Under the pieces are notes generated by a model. It was not told where the DNA came from. It ran no database searches and saw only the letters and a list, made by a program, of their open reading frames with translations. From Nocardia pseudobrasiliensis NBRC 108224 (lineage in GTDB: Bacteria; Actinomycetota; Actinomycetes; Mycobacteriales; Mycobacteriaceae), in assembly GCF_001613105.1 (NCBI RefSeq), contig NZ_BDBS01000044.1, positions 51,046 to 115,045 on the forward strand: a stretch of 64,000 nucleotides of DNA. The letters are read 5' to 3'. This document shows positions 44,736 through 53,544 of the stretch, piece after piece; the first letter of the stretch is position 1, and every line of letters begins with the position of its first letter. Both the position numbers and the translations under genes were made by a program.

Positions 44736-45191
44736 TACTGTGTATTACTTTCTTGTTGCGGGCCGAGCGATCACTTTCAACAACCCGTACCCAGATGGAA
44801 GCATGCCACATCTTGGGACCCCTTCGCCAAAAGGGTGCCGCAACACACACCGCGACCACGGAAAACGGGCGGATTCGCCGCCACCGGCCCCCATGGAGGA
44901 CGATACGGGGGTGAATGATGAGCCTTCGCCATCCCCGAGTCTGTTCAGCCATCCCGACGCACCCGTGACCACCGGCCCGGCGGCCGCCGGCGCCACGGCG
45001 TCCCATCCGTTGTTCAGCAGCGCCGTCGTACCCACCCCCAAGACGCCCGACGAGGCTACCGACATCGCGGCGGGCGGTGGCGATCACTGAGCGTCGGCCA
45101 CCCGCCGATCGCCAACGAGCGCACCGGGTTTCGGTGAACAAAGCCAGGGCATTCCCCTCGTGTTCGATATCGGTGAGAACTGAGGGTTCTG
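44736..45191. other. Gene-poor interval upstream of cspA
   Basis: A 456-base stretch. It must hold the cspA promoter and leader (leftward) and the promoter of the DUF1206 gene (rightward). Overlapping short frames exist on both strands, for example 44745-45065 leftward and 44893-45090 rightward, rich in Ala, Gly and Pro. Neither has a domain, a convincing ribosome site or a homologue I recognise. I see no confident gene. Confidence 0.5.
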
Positions 45192-46025
45192 ATGAGTGTG
45201 CTGTCAGGTGGGCAATCCGGGTCCAGGTCCGACACCGCAAGCCGGTTCGCGCAGAACAGCGTGCTCGAGCGCTTCGCGCGCGGGGGGTTCGTGATGACGG
45301 GGATCGTGCATTTGATCATCGGCTACATCGCGATCCGCATCGCCATCGGTGGCGGCGGCGGAACCGCGGACCAAACGGGTGCGATGGCGGAAATCGCGGC
45401 CAAGCCCTTCGGCCGCATCGCGCTGTGGATCGCAGTGATCGCGTTCGCGGCGCTGGGAGTCTGGCGACTCGCCGAGGCCGTATTCGGCAGTGCGTCCAAA
45501 CCCGACAAGGACAGCACGCGGGCTGAGGCGTTCCGGCGCGCCAAGGCGGCGGCGCTCGCGGTGATCTACTTCGCCTTCGCGGTGTCGGCCTCGGTATTCG
45601 CGCGCGGCGGCGGCAAATCCAGCAGCGGCCAGAGCACGGGAATCACCGCGCGGCTGATGCAGCACACGGCGGGCACGATCGCCTTGATCCTCGTCGGACT
45701 GGTCATCGTCGCTGTCGGCGGCTACCACGCCTACAAGGGCGTCACCCGCAAATTCCTCGACGACCTGCGCGGCCCGACCGGTACCGCGGTGCGCCGACTC
45801 GGCACCGGCGGCTATATCGCCAAGGGCTTGGCCGTCGGCGCGGTCGGCCTGCTGGTGATCCTCGCCGTGACCCGCTCCGAGCCCGAGAAAGCGGGCGGCC
45901 TCGACGCCGCCTTCAAATCCCTCGGCGCGCAGCCCTACGGCGTCCTGCTGCTGATCGTGGCCGCACTGGGCATCATCGCCTACGGGCTGTACTGCTTCGT
46001 GATGGCGCGTCTGGCCAAGATGTAG
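45192..46025 (+). CDS. DUF1206 family membrane protein
   Basis: A 277-residue membrane protein with six predicted helices in three pairs. Each pair is a DUF1206 repeat: LERFARGGFVMTGIVHLIIGYIAIRIA, then the VIYFAFAVSASVFA-type pair, then the RRLGTGGYIAKGLAVGAVGLL pair. Each ends with a short polar loop. The family is common in actinobacteria and its function is unknown. The ATG at 45192 follows TGAGGG closely. It stands alone between cspA and the TetR gene. Confidence 0.88.
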   Translation: MSVLSGGQSGSRSDTASRFAQNSVLERFARGGFVMTGIVHLIIGYIAIRIAIGGGGGTADQTGAMAEIAAKPFGRIALWIAVIAFAALGVWRLAEAVFGSASKPDKDSTRAEAFRRAKAAALAVIYFAFAVSASVFARGGGKSSSGQSTGITARLMQHTAGTIALILVGLVIVAVGGYHAYKGVTRKFLDDLRGPTGTAVRRLGTGGYIAKGLAVGAVGLLVILAVTRSEPEKAGGLDAAFKSLGAQPYGVLLLIVAALGIIAYGLYCFVMARLAKM

Positions 46026-46180
46026 CGCCGCGGGCGCGCCGATGGTCGCCACACGTACGCGGCCCTCCCCTCCAGCGAGCCGGTCCGTCTCCGCTGCCCG
46101 CACTCCCAACCGAAAGCGGCGGGTGTAACGAAAATCCTTGCAGCGCAGTTTATGTCGACCCATCGGCACATCCGCCTCCC

Positions 46181-46203
46181 TTTACCTTGGCAGGCAAGGT
46201 AAA
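46181..46203. promoter_or_regulatory. Palindromic TetR operator upstream of the TetR gene
   Basis: A perfect dyad: TTTACCTTG (46181-46189), a 5-base centre GCAGG, and CAAGGTAAA (46195-46203). A further half-site CAAGGTAAG (46228-46236) overlaps the -10-like TAAGAT (46233-46238) of the TetR gene. This arrangement is what an autorepressor would use. The operator also shows that the ATG at 46187 lies in regulatory DNA and is not the start codon. Confidence 0.7.
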
Positions 46204-46246
46204 GCTAGCAAGAGCAACCTTTGCGGTCAAGGTAAGATTCCGGGCC

Positions 46247-46849
46247 GTGGCCGCTTCTCGAGTACGCAGAGCCCCGGCGGAGGCTCGCCGATTGATCCTC
46301 GACGCCGCGGCGGCGCTTCTCGACCAGGGCGGCGTCAACGCCGTGCAGGTACGGGCGGTGGCCGCGCGGGTCGGTATGACCGACGCCGGGGTGGCCCATC
46401 ATTTCGGCAATCGCGACAAACTGCTCCACGAACTCCTCCGCCACGGGGCACAACAGCTGCGAGTCGAACTGCAGGACCTCTTCGAAACATGGCTGTCCGA
46501 CGAGGCCGACATCGTCGGCCTCGTCGAATTGCTCCACGCCGTCTACCGCCGCGGCTACGGAGAGCTCGCGGTGTCGTTGATTTCATCGGGATGGCGTGAG
46601 CGGGGCAGCGGATTGCTGGATACGGTCGTCGACGCACTGCATCGACGACGGCCGCCCGGCAGTTCGCTGGATGAAACGCGTCTCGCGGTCGCGGCACTGC
46701 ATCAGGCGATGGCCACAGAGGCTCTCTACGGCAGCGGATTCCGACGCAGCGCGGGTTTCACCGGCGACCAGGCGGACGATGCGACCGCGCAATTGCGTTG
46801 GTGGGCAAGACAACTACACCTCGCACTCGGAATAGAGTCGGCGCGATAG
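46247..46849 (+). CDS. TetR-family transcriptional regulator
   Basis: A 200-residue regulator. The N-terminal HTH is RRLILDAAAALLDQGGVNAVQVRAVAARVG with the recognition region MTDAGVAHHFGNRDKLL. The C-terminal ligand domain is helical (ALHQAMATEALYGSGFRR). The GTG at 46247 lies eight bases after the -10-like TAAGAT, so the transcript is probably leaderless. A perfect palindrome just upstream and an extra half-site over the -10 suggest autorepression. No other gene diverges from the operator, so remote targets are expected. Confidence 0.9.
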   Translation: MAASRVRRAPAEARRLILDAAAALLDQGGVNAVQVRAVAARVGMTDAGVAHHFGNRDKLLHELLRHGAQQLRVELQDLFETWLSDEADIVGLVELLHAVYRRGYGELAVSLISSGWRERGSGLLDTVVDALHRRRPPGSSLDETRLAVAALHQAMATEALYGSGFRRSAGFTGDQADDATAQLRWWARQLHLALGIESAR

Positions 46850-46949
46850 GGGGCCGCGCCTGTATCGATTCCGCGTCCGACCGCCTTCCTGGATACTGAA
46901 TCCGCAAGCGGTAGAACGCATCTCATACGTTTGGACCGAAGGCGGTTTC

Positions 46950-47762
46950 ATGTCACCGACAAGATCGCTCGCAATCGCGCTCGGCGCGGCGTCCCTGTTG
47001 CTGGGGGCTACGTTCGCGCAGGCCGCGCCACCTTCCGACGATGACAATCACGCGATGGGTTCACAGATCGCCATTCACGAGGGCGGCGGGACCGGCGATC
47101 CGGGGCAACCCGATATTCGCGCGGCCGCCTCGGTGCCGGGTATGGACGTCAGCTCCTATCAGGGAAATGTGAACTGGCAGAAGGCCTGGAACGACGGGGC
47201 GCGGTTCGCCTATGTGAAGGCCACCGAATCGACGACCTATACCAATCCCGATTTCGCGCAGCAGTACAACGGTTCCTACGGCGTCGGCATGATCCGGGGC
47301 GCGTACCACTTCGCCCGACCGGACAAGAGCGGCGGCGCGGCCCAGGCCAACTACTTCCTGGCCCATGGCGGCGGCTGGTCGGCGGACGGTAAAACGCTGC
47401 CCGGCGCATTGGATATGGAATACGCGCCGTCCGGCGACAAGTGCTACGGCCTGAGCAAGACGGCCATGGCCAATTGGATCCGCGACTTCAGCGACACCTA
47501 CCACGCCCGAACCAAGAAATATCCCGCGATCTACACCTCGACCAGCTGGTGGGGTCTGTGCGTGGGCCAACACGACTTCAGCTCCACCAATCCGCTGTGG
47601 GTGGCCCGATACGCCAGCACCGTGGGCGCGCTGCCCTACAACTGGAAGGTCCACACCTTCTGGCAGCACGCCTCCTCGGGCAAATTCCCCGGCGACCAGG
47701 ACCTGTTCAACGGCTCCTACGACCGGCTGCAAGCCCTCGCCAAGAACCACGACCTGCGCTGA
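46950..47762 (+). CDS. Secreted glycoside hydrolase family 25 lysozyme
   Basis: A 270-residue secreted muramidase. The signal peptide ends near AQA-AP (residues 23-26). GH25 features follow in order: GMDVSSYQG with Asp66, FAYVKATES, GAYHFARP, the catalytic Asp-Glu pair in LDMEYAP, YTSTSWWG and a final WQH. These enzymes cleave the beta-1,4 bond between N-acetylmuramate and N-acetylglucosamine in peptidoglycan. GAAGG precedes the ATG. A single gene, likely for wall turnover or competition. Confidence 0.93.
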   Translation: MSPTRSLAIALGAASLLLGATFAQAAPPSDDDNHAMGSQIAIHEGGGTGDPGQPDIRAAASVPGMDVSSYQGNVNWQKAWNDGARFAYVKATESTTYTNPDFAQQYNGSYGVGMIRGAYHFARPDKSGGAAQANYFLAHGGGWSADGKTLPGALDMEYAPSGDKCYGLSKTAMANWIRDFSDTYHARTKKYPAIYTSTSWWGLCVGQHDFSSTNPLWVARYASTVGALPYNWKVHTFWQHASSGKFPGDQDLFNGSYDRLQALAKNHDLR

Positions 47763-47831
47763 ACGCCTTCGCTGGATCGGGGTGAGCCCTCGCTACCCTC
47801 GCCGCGGCTGGTGTTGGAAACCAGTGTGCCC

Positions 47832-48176
47832 CTAGCCGGTTTCCTCGCCGAAGCGCGCGGTGAGCGTGGCGAGGGCGTCCAGGTGAACGTCGGCTGCGCG
47901 GGGCCGCGTTCGGTCAGCTGTCGCAGCAATTCGTCGCGGTGCCCGACGAACCACGCGGCCAGATCGGAACCGCGTTCCGGCGGCGAGGTTCGGTGGTTCG
48001 CGGCCCAGGACCATGCACAGATTCTTGTGCTCGTAGACCTGACCGACATGGCTGAGCACTGTCGAGGCAGTCCATCCCGGGCACGAGGGCGTCGGGACGC
48101 TGGGATCCCGTCGCACCGCGGCGAGCAACGCATTGCTGTCGCCGAGGATCAGTTCGAGGTAGCGACGGAATTCCAC
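47832..48176 (-). pseudogene. Maleylpyruvate isomerase/DinB-like fragment, frameshifted and truncated
   Basis: The ORF begins MEFRRYLELILGDSNALLAAV and CPGWTASTVLSHVGQVYEHKN, the N-terminal helices of the mycothiol-dependent maleylpyruvate isomerase (DinB-like) family. After PPNLAAG the family sequence (GSDLAAWFVGHRDELLRQL, GPAQPTFTW) continues in another frame, so one base has been inserted in the run near 47977-47983. The C-terminal domain with its metal-binding histidines is missing. It is broken remains, not a functional gene, unless the frameshift is a sequencing error. Even then it is short. Confidence 0.75.
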
Positions 48177-48191
48177 CCGTCGATGATGCCA

Positions 48192-49097
48192 TCACCGCGA
48201 GGTCGCCAGATCGATTCGTATGCCGTCGATGCGGGGAATGACGAAGACCCGGTCTCGAAACCGCTTCCACTGCTGGGGAATCAAGATGTAGGCATCCGAG
48301 GTTCGGGTCAGCAGACGTAGGCCGCTGTAGACGTAGTGGTATCGCTCGCCCGGGACGCTGATCTCGCCGACCTGGGTGCCCGTGCCTTCCAGACCGAGGC
48401 GGTCGGTGCTCAGCACGAGTACCGAGGGCCGTCCTGTGAAGGCGTACTCGGCGAGATTGCGTGCGTCCGTTGCGCCTTGACGATCCGCGTAGGTACCGAT
48501 GCCCCAGACGAGGCCGACGACCGCGAGCGCGATCAATGTGGACAGCAGGATCTGGGGCGGACGGGTGCGCGTCCGACGGCGGCGCGCGCGACCGATCAAT
48601 GCCGCGTATTTCGATCGGAGCAGGGCGGCATGGACCAGCAGCAGAGCGCCCGCCATGAGCAGATACGGCAGCCAGAAGTTCAGCACGGGACCGACGAGCG
48701 AGCGAAAGACCGCCGAAACCGCCACCACCGCAACGAGTCCCGCACCCCAGACGGTGGCGCCGCCGACCCACCAGCGCAGGACTCGCCGGGGCCGCCGCGT
48801 TCCGATCGCGATGATCGCAGGCAGGTGGCGGAGGTACTGGAGAATCAATGCGATCAGCAATCCGGCGACCACCGGCCAGAACGCGGTATTGATACTTCGC
48901 AATGTGTAATCGGTGACCGAATATCCGAGCATGCCGACTTCCACACCGTAATAGGCGTACCAGGCATGCGTATACACCCAGCCGAAATAGTAGAGCACCG
49001 CGGTGAGCAGAAAGGCCTGCGACGAGATCGCTCCGGTGAGGGCGAACGCCGACGACAGCGGAGACCAGCCGATCGCGCCGCCGGGTCGATCGCTCAC
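48192..49097 (-). CDS. Multi-pass membrane protein of unknown function
   Basis: A 301-residue protein. About five or six hydrophobic helices (for instance FALTGAISSQAFLLTAVLYYFGW, AFWPVVAGLLIALIL and LLSTLIALAVVGLVWGIG, with others between) span residues 15-205. A soluble C-terminal domain of about 90 residues follows, with strand-rich sequence (VLVLSTDRLGLEGTG, GLRLLTRTSDAYILIP). I do not recognise the family. The GTG at 49097 overlaps the stop of the lipoprotein gene by four bases; the longer frame to 49292 runs through that gene. The coupling suggests the lipoprotein and this protein work together at the envelope. Confidence 0.75.
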   Translation of the reverse strand: MSDRPGGAIGWSPLSSAFALTGAISSQAFLLTAVLYYFGWVYTHAWYAYYGVEVGMLGYSVTDYTLRSINTAFWPVVAGLLIALILQYLRHLPAIIAIGTRRPRRVLRWWVGGATVWGAGLVAVVAVSAVFRSLVGPVLNFWLPYLLMAGALLLVHAALLRSKYAALIGRARRRRTRTRPPQILLSTLIALAVVGLVWGIGTYADRQGATDARNLAEYAFTGRPSVLVLSTDRLGLEGTGTQVGEISVPGERYHYVYSGLRLLTRTSDAYILIPQQWKRFRDRVFVIPRIDGIRIDLATSR

Positions 49098-49354
49098 CGC
49101 CTGGTCGGGGGCGCGGTGGTGCTCGGCGCTCCGGGACGGGGCGAACCGGTCACCCCGGGCGGACCCGCGGGTTGCTGTGGACGAACCCCGGTGACCGCGG
49201 GCGCGGTCCGCGGAATCACCTGCCCGCCGCCACCGGAATTCTCGGTCGTCATCGTATGCGAATTCGCCGGCGGCGCCGGAGATGTCTTGCACCCACCGGC
49301 GACCGCCACGACCGCGAAGACAATCGCCACCACAACCGTCGTTCTCGAGCGCAT
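49094..49354 (-). CDS. Small lipoprotein, proline-rich
   Basis: An 86-residue protein: Met-Arg-Ser-Arg, a hydrophobic helix, and a lipobox VAGGC, then a Thr/Pro/Gly-rich unstructured tail (PAGPPGVTGSPRPGAP). No domain is recognised. Its stop overlaps the GTG of the membrane protein gene, supporting reality of both. Probably anchored to the outer face of the membrane; function unknown. Confidence 0.7.
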   Translation of the reverse strand: MRSRTTVVVAIVFAVVAVAGGCKTSPAPPANSHTMTTENSGGGGQVIPRTAPAVTGVRPQQPAGPPGVTGSPRPGAPSTTAPPTRR

Positions 49355-49442
49355 TCAGCCTTCTCCCGCAGTACTACGGTTTCATTTTCCCACCGCGTGG
49401 CTCGGCTGGTGACGCTATTGATCGATGGCCGAGGGCAATTGC

Positions 49443-49835
49443 TCAGCGAGCGCTGCCCAGCGCGCGGTCCTCCGCGGCGCCCTCGAGCATGAGGGTGGTC
49501 TCCTCGATGCGGCGGAAGCGGCCGTCGGGTGCGAACTCCGCGAACAGGTAGACCTCCATGCGGACCGTGGCGCCATTGGTTTTGGTGACGGTCACCGTAT
49601 GCCGATCGGCGTATCGGTCGCCGTTCACGAGCTCGTCGTGCACCTGAACCTCGCCCGCCGCCACGACGTCGCGCAGATGGGCGATATGGGTCAGGAATTC
49701 CCGCCGATCGTCCCATCGGCCGTCGGTCCGCTGACGGTAGTCGGGAGCGAAGTGGCGGTCGGCGGCGACATCCAGGTCGAGACCCGGGGTGAACAGCAGA
49801 TCGGTGAGAGCCGAGCGGATATCGGTGCGAAACAT
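49443..49835 (-). CDS. SnoaL-like/NTF2-fold protein
   Basis: A 130-residue protein with the nuclear-transport-factor-2-like pattern: FAPDYRQRTDGRWDDRREFLTHIAHLRD, a central HTVTVTK strand and the final EVYLFAEFAPDGRFRRIEETT. It resembles small polyketide-cyclase-like or hydratase-like enzymes, whose substrates vary widely. It lies 41 bases after the carotenoid-oxygenase remains in the same direction and may once have been co-transcribed with it. Confidence 0.75.
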   Translation of the reverse strand: MFRTDIRSALTDLLFTPGLDLDVAADRHFAPDYRQRTDGRWDDRREFLTHIAHLRDVVAAGEVQVHDELVNGDRYADRHTVTVTKTNGATVRMEVYLFAEFAPDGRFRRIEETTLMLEGAAEDRALGSAR

Positions 49836-49876
49836 GGGTTTTCCTTCTGTAACTGGGATAGGGAGGGTACGACGGA

Positions 49877-51231
49877 TCAGTTGTGCAGGTCGGCGTCGGG
49901 GATCCAGGAACCGTGGATGCCCGCGGGGACGCGGCGCGGGAGGTGGACGACGGCGATCTCGTCGAGACCGGAGGCGTCGAGAACCAGCAGCCGGGAGGCG
50001 TTCTGTTTGAGGTCGGATACGACGGTGAGCAGGTAGCCGTCGTCCTCACCGGTTCCCGCGGCGGCGGGCACGAAGACCGCTTCGCTGGGCAGCCGCGCGT
50101 CGCCGATCCGGCGGATGCGACGGGCGCCGGTGGTGCGGTCGTATTTCACCACGCCGTAACCGCCGAAACCCTTCTCGTCGGGGAAGGAGATCGCGTACTG
50201 GTAGCGGTGCTCCACGCCGAGATAGTCCTCGTTGAGCGTCGGGAATTCCACCGCCAGATCGTCGATGATCTGCTCGTCCACGGTGCCCTCGACCAGATCG
50301 ATCACCCAGCGCCGGGTGTAGGAGCGAGCATTCGGCTCGGCGCCGCGGCCCGGGGCCGCGACCCACCAGTTCCAGGAGAGCTCGAATCCGACCCGATCCA
50401 CGGTCGGACCCTCCAGCACGATGCGACCGCGCCCATCCTCATAGGCGTTGGCGGCGTGCAGCATATTGCCCGGCTCGATCGAGAACCAGCGAATGCGCTC
50501 CGCCCCCTCCGGACCGCGCGGCATGACCCGATGCGGGCGGGCTGCTGATCGTTCCAGCCGTAGGGGATTCCGGAGTGCTCGTTCGGATCGAAGGTGACGG
50601 TGCCCTCGATGAAGACCACATGGCCGCGGGTGATGGCGAAGTCGTGCTTGAGAGAGGCTGTGGCCCCGGGTATTTCGACGCTGTGGAGGAACTGTCCCTC
50701 GGCGTCGGCGACGTGGTGGATCAGATAGGGCGGAAACGGGGAGGAGCCGAAGAAGTGCAGCTCCCCCGTGACCGGATCGGTCTTGGGGTGGGCGGTCATG
50801 GCCGAGCGCAACTTGCCGTCGAAGTCGTAGGCGCCCAAGGTATCCAGCTCCGCGGTGAGTTCGAAGGGCAGGTTGGCCTCGCACAGCGCGAGCAGGCGGC
50901 CGCCGTGTTCGATGACGTGGGTGCCCGCGACGCTGGCGGTCAGATCGGGGCCGTGCTCGGTCATATAGGGCGCGCCGTCGAGTGCGGGGGTGTGCACCCA
51001 GCGATTGCGGTACCACTCGGCGCGGCCCTCGCGCAGGCGGATGCCGTGCACCATGCCGCTGCCCTTGAACCAATGGGTCGGGGTGACACCGGGTTTGGGG
51101 TTATGGCCGTTGCGGATCAGTCGGCCGGTCAGTTCGGGCGGCAGGGTGCCCTCGACGGTGAGTTCGGCGGCGGTGATCTCATCGGCGACGGGAGTGTAAT
51201 GGCCTGTCAGATAGGGCTTTTCGACGGTCAT
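49877..51231 (-). pseudogene. Carotenoid oxygenase (RPE65/lignostilbene dioxygenase family), single frameshift
   Basis: The N-terminal part, read from an ATG at 51231, covers TGRLIRNGHNPKPGV and HWFKGSGMVHG, plus the iron-binding His in SAMTAHPKTD and LKHDF. After PYGWNDQQPARIG near 50527 the family sequence continues in another frame as VMPRGPEGAERIRWF, then the third His in NMLHAANAYEDG and the last in GIHGSW, ending at 49877. The break lies in a GGG run (50527-50529), where one missing G restores the frame. All four histidine ligands survive, so either the gene died recently or this is an assembly error. If intact, the enzyme of about 450 residues would cleave a carotenoid or stilbene double bond. 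Confidence 0.88.
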
Positions 51232-51543
51232 GGCGGATGCCTTCGTTCGGCGGTTCTATTCGTCAGCGGATTTGTTCGGCACGGGCTTCGGGGCTGGCGA
51301 GCCGGTTGACGGTGAACTGTGCCCCGGCCAGCGCCGCGAGAGCGGCTCCGGAACCGCGGGTGGCGGCGGTGGCGTTCATGACCCAAAGCCTGTCCTCGAT
51401 CGCTGTCCACTTTCCAGCCCCCGACGCTGTCCAACCCTGTCCACAGCTGTCCACGCGGTACGGTTGCGCCCCCTGTGGTTAGGATTTCGACGGGCGAGGC
51501 TCGAGATGGTACGGGCGCCACGGCATGGGAGAGGCGACGCCGC
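51232..51543. other. Intergenic region between divergent carotenoid oxygenase and STAND ATPase genes
   Basis: A 312-base region. It must hold promoters for the leftward carotenoid oxygenase and the rightward ATPase. Its notable content is the set of TGTCCA repeats listed separately. A GGGAGAGG ribosome site lies just before the ATG at 51544. No confident gene is seen in it. Confidence 0.5.
51404..51454 (+). repeat. Four TGTCCAC/A direct repeats, three at 10-base spacing
   Basis: TGTCCAC occurs at 51404-51410, TGTCCAA at 51428-51434, TGTCCAC at 51438-51444 and TGTCCAC at 51448-51454. The last three are spaced by exactly 10 bases, one helical turn, so they face the same side of the DNA. Direct heptamer repeats about one turn apart resemble regulator-binding arrays such as those of SARP or OmpR-type proteins. 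They lie 90 bases upstream of the STAND ATPase start. Confidence 0.6.
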
Positions 51544-53544
51544 ATGGCATCCGTGAGAGACAGACTGGCCAGCGCGCGCGTACAGGCCTTCGTCGGCCGC
51601 GAGGACGAACTCGGCCGCTTCACCGACGCATTGACGGGCGATGCCTCGGCCCCCTTCGCGTTCTACCTGTTCGGCCCGGGCGGTATCGGCAAGTCGACCC
51701 TGCTACGACGCCTCGCCGATCAGGCGCGGGCGGCCGGTCGCACGCTGCTGGATCTGGACGGCCGCTTCGTGAGCCGGGACCCGGCCGATTTCGAACGCGA
51801 CGCCGCCCCGTTCCTCGAGGTACCCGGCACCGTGCTGTTCATGGACTCCTTCGAACACTGCCAGTGGCTGGAAAGCTGGCTGTGGCAACGCTTCCTGCCG
51901 CGCGCCGCCGAGGACGCCCTGGTGATCCTCGCGGGCAGGCTCGCGCCGCAATCGCAGTGGACCACCGACCCCGCCTGGTCCGAGGTGCTGTATGTGCGGG
52001 AACTCGAGCCGTTCTCCGAGGAGCAGGCCCACAGCCTGCTGACCACCACCCGGGTCCCGCCCGCGCTGCGGCCACGCATCCTGCGCTTCGCCGGAGGCAA
52101 CCCGCTGGCCCTGTCGCTCGCGGCCGCCGCCGGAACGGCCGACTGGGGCCCGGAGGAAACCTGGACCCCCTCGGCCGACACCCTGCGGACCCTGCTGGCC
52201 GGTCTGATCGGCGAGGTGCCGACCGCCGCCCATCGCCGCGCCTTGGAGGTTGCGGCCCAAGCCTATTCGACGTCGGAGGAACTGCTCGCCGCGGTGCTAC
52301 CCGATCAGGACGCCCACCTGCTGTTCACCTGGCTGCGCGACCTGCCCTTCGTGGAGTCCACCCATCGCGGGCTCTACCCGCACGACGCGGCACGCGAAAC
52401 CCTCGCCGCCGACCTGCGCTGGCGCGCGCCCAACGCCTTCGAGACGATGCGCCGACGCCTGGCCGAGGAGTATCTACGCCTGCTGCGCGAGGCCCCCGAA
52501 GATCAGGTCTTCACCGTGACCGACGAACTCTTCCACCTTTTCCGCGGTGGTGAGATCGTGGCGCGCACCCGGACCTGGTCGCGTGAGGACGAGGTACACG
52601 ACCGCCCGCTGCACGCACAGGATCTCGACACCGTGCTGCGCATGGCCGAACAGAGCGAGGGCGTCGCCTCCGCGGAGCTGGTCCGCTACTGGGCACAGCG
52701 ACAGCCGCAGGCCTTCAGCGTCTACCGTCTGGTGAGCACCGGCAGGATCGTCGCGTTCACCGCTCGGCTGGCGCTGCCCGCCCCGGCCGATCCGCAGGAC
52801 GTGGCCACCGATCCAGTCGTCGCGGCCGCCTGGGCATTCACCGAGGCCACCGCGCCGGTGCGGTCGGGCGAGCATATCGGCATCAGCCGTTTCTCGATCT
52901 ATCCCGAGCGGTATCAGGTGCCTTCGCGCGTCATCGATCTGAGTAGCTCACGGGCCCAGGCGGAATCGGCCCGCGCCCGCGGTCGCGCGTACGGGTTCGC
53001 CGTCTGGCGCGATGCCGAGACGTGGGCGACGCGGGTCGCGGGCACCCTCACCGATACCGGTGCGCGTCCGCGGGTCGGCGAACACACCTACGGCGTATTC
53101 GGCATCGACTGGCGTCGGGTACCCGTGGAGACCTGGCTGCGCCACTTCATCGCCGCCACCGCCGTGCCCGCGTCGTCGGGGCCCTCGGGCTTCTCACGCG
53201 CCGCGTTCGACCAGGCCGTACGAGAAGCCTTGTCGCACTGGGGCAATGCCTCCGGTTTCGCCGCCTGCGCCCTGATCCGCTCTCGCCTGGCGGCCGATCT
53301 CACCGACCCCGCCGAGCAATTGCGCGTCCTTTTGCACCGGGCGGTCGACGACCTCGCCGCGGATCCGCGCGGCGTGCGCGCCCGCGAGGCGCTCACGGCG
53401 GGCTATTTTTCCGGCGCGCCGACCCAGGAGGCGGCGGCCCGCCGCCTCGGCCTCCCGTTCGGCACCTACCGGCGTCACCTACGCCACGGTTTGGACCTGC
53501 TCTGCGACGCGCTGTGGCAGCAGGAGCTGCACGGCGCCGCGTGA
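51544..53544 (+). CDS. STAND/AAA-type ATPase of unknown role
   Basis: A 666-residue NTPase. FVGREDELGRF begins the ATPase domain, the P-loop is GPGGIGKST, the Walker B-like TVLFMDSFEH follows, and FAGGNPLALSLA is the sensor/GxP region of STAND proteins. The C-terminal half is unusual: a mixed region and then QEAAARRLGLPFGTYRRHLRHGLDLL, which looks like a sigma-70-region-4 or HTH segment. A DNA-binding output is therefore possible. The ATG at 51544 has GGAGAGG nine bases upstream; a frame open to 51475 adds 23 Arg/Gly-rich residues. The repeat array upstream may be its control site. Confidence 0.8.
   Translation: MASVRDRLASARVQAFVGREDELGRFTDALTGDASAPFAFYLFGPGGIGKSTLLRRLADQARAAGRTLLDLDGRFVSRDPADFERDAAPFLEVPGTVLFMDSFEHCQWLESWLWQRFLPRAAEDALVILAGRLAPQSQWTTDPAWSEVLYVRELEPFSEEQAHSLLTTTRVPPALRPRILRFAGGNPLALSLAAAAGTADWGPEETWTPSADTLRTLLAGLIGEVPTAAHRRALEVAAQAYSTSEELLAAVLPDQDAHLLFTWLRDLPFVESTHRGLYPHDAARETLAADLRWRAPNAFETMRRRLAEEYLRLLREAPEDQVFTVTDELFHLFRGGEIVARTRTWSREDEVHDRPLHAQDLDTVLRMAEQSEGVASAELVRYWAQRQPQAFSVYRLVSTGRIVAFTARLALPAPADPQDVATDPVVAAAWAFTEATAPVRSGEHIGISRFSIYPERYQVPSRVIDLSSSRAQAESARARGRAYGFAVWRDAETWATRVAGTLTDTGARPRVGEHTYGVFGIDWRRVPVETWLRHFIAATAVPASSGPSGFSRAAFDQAVREALSHWGNASGFAACALIRSRLAADLTDPAEQLRVLLHRAVDDLAADPRGVRAREALTAGYFSGAPTQEAAARRLGLPFGTYRRHLRHGLDLLCDALWQQELHGAA

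Noticed and set aside
44745..45065. Possible small leftward gene upstream of cspA
   Set aside because: Ala/Gly-rich, no domain, no convincing ribosome site, and it overlaps the cspA leader.
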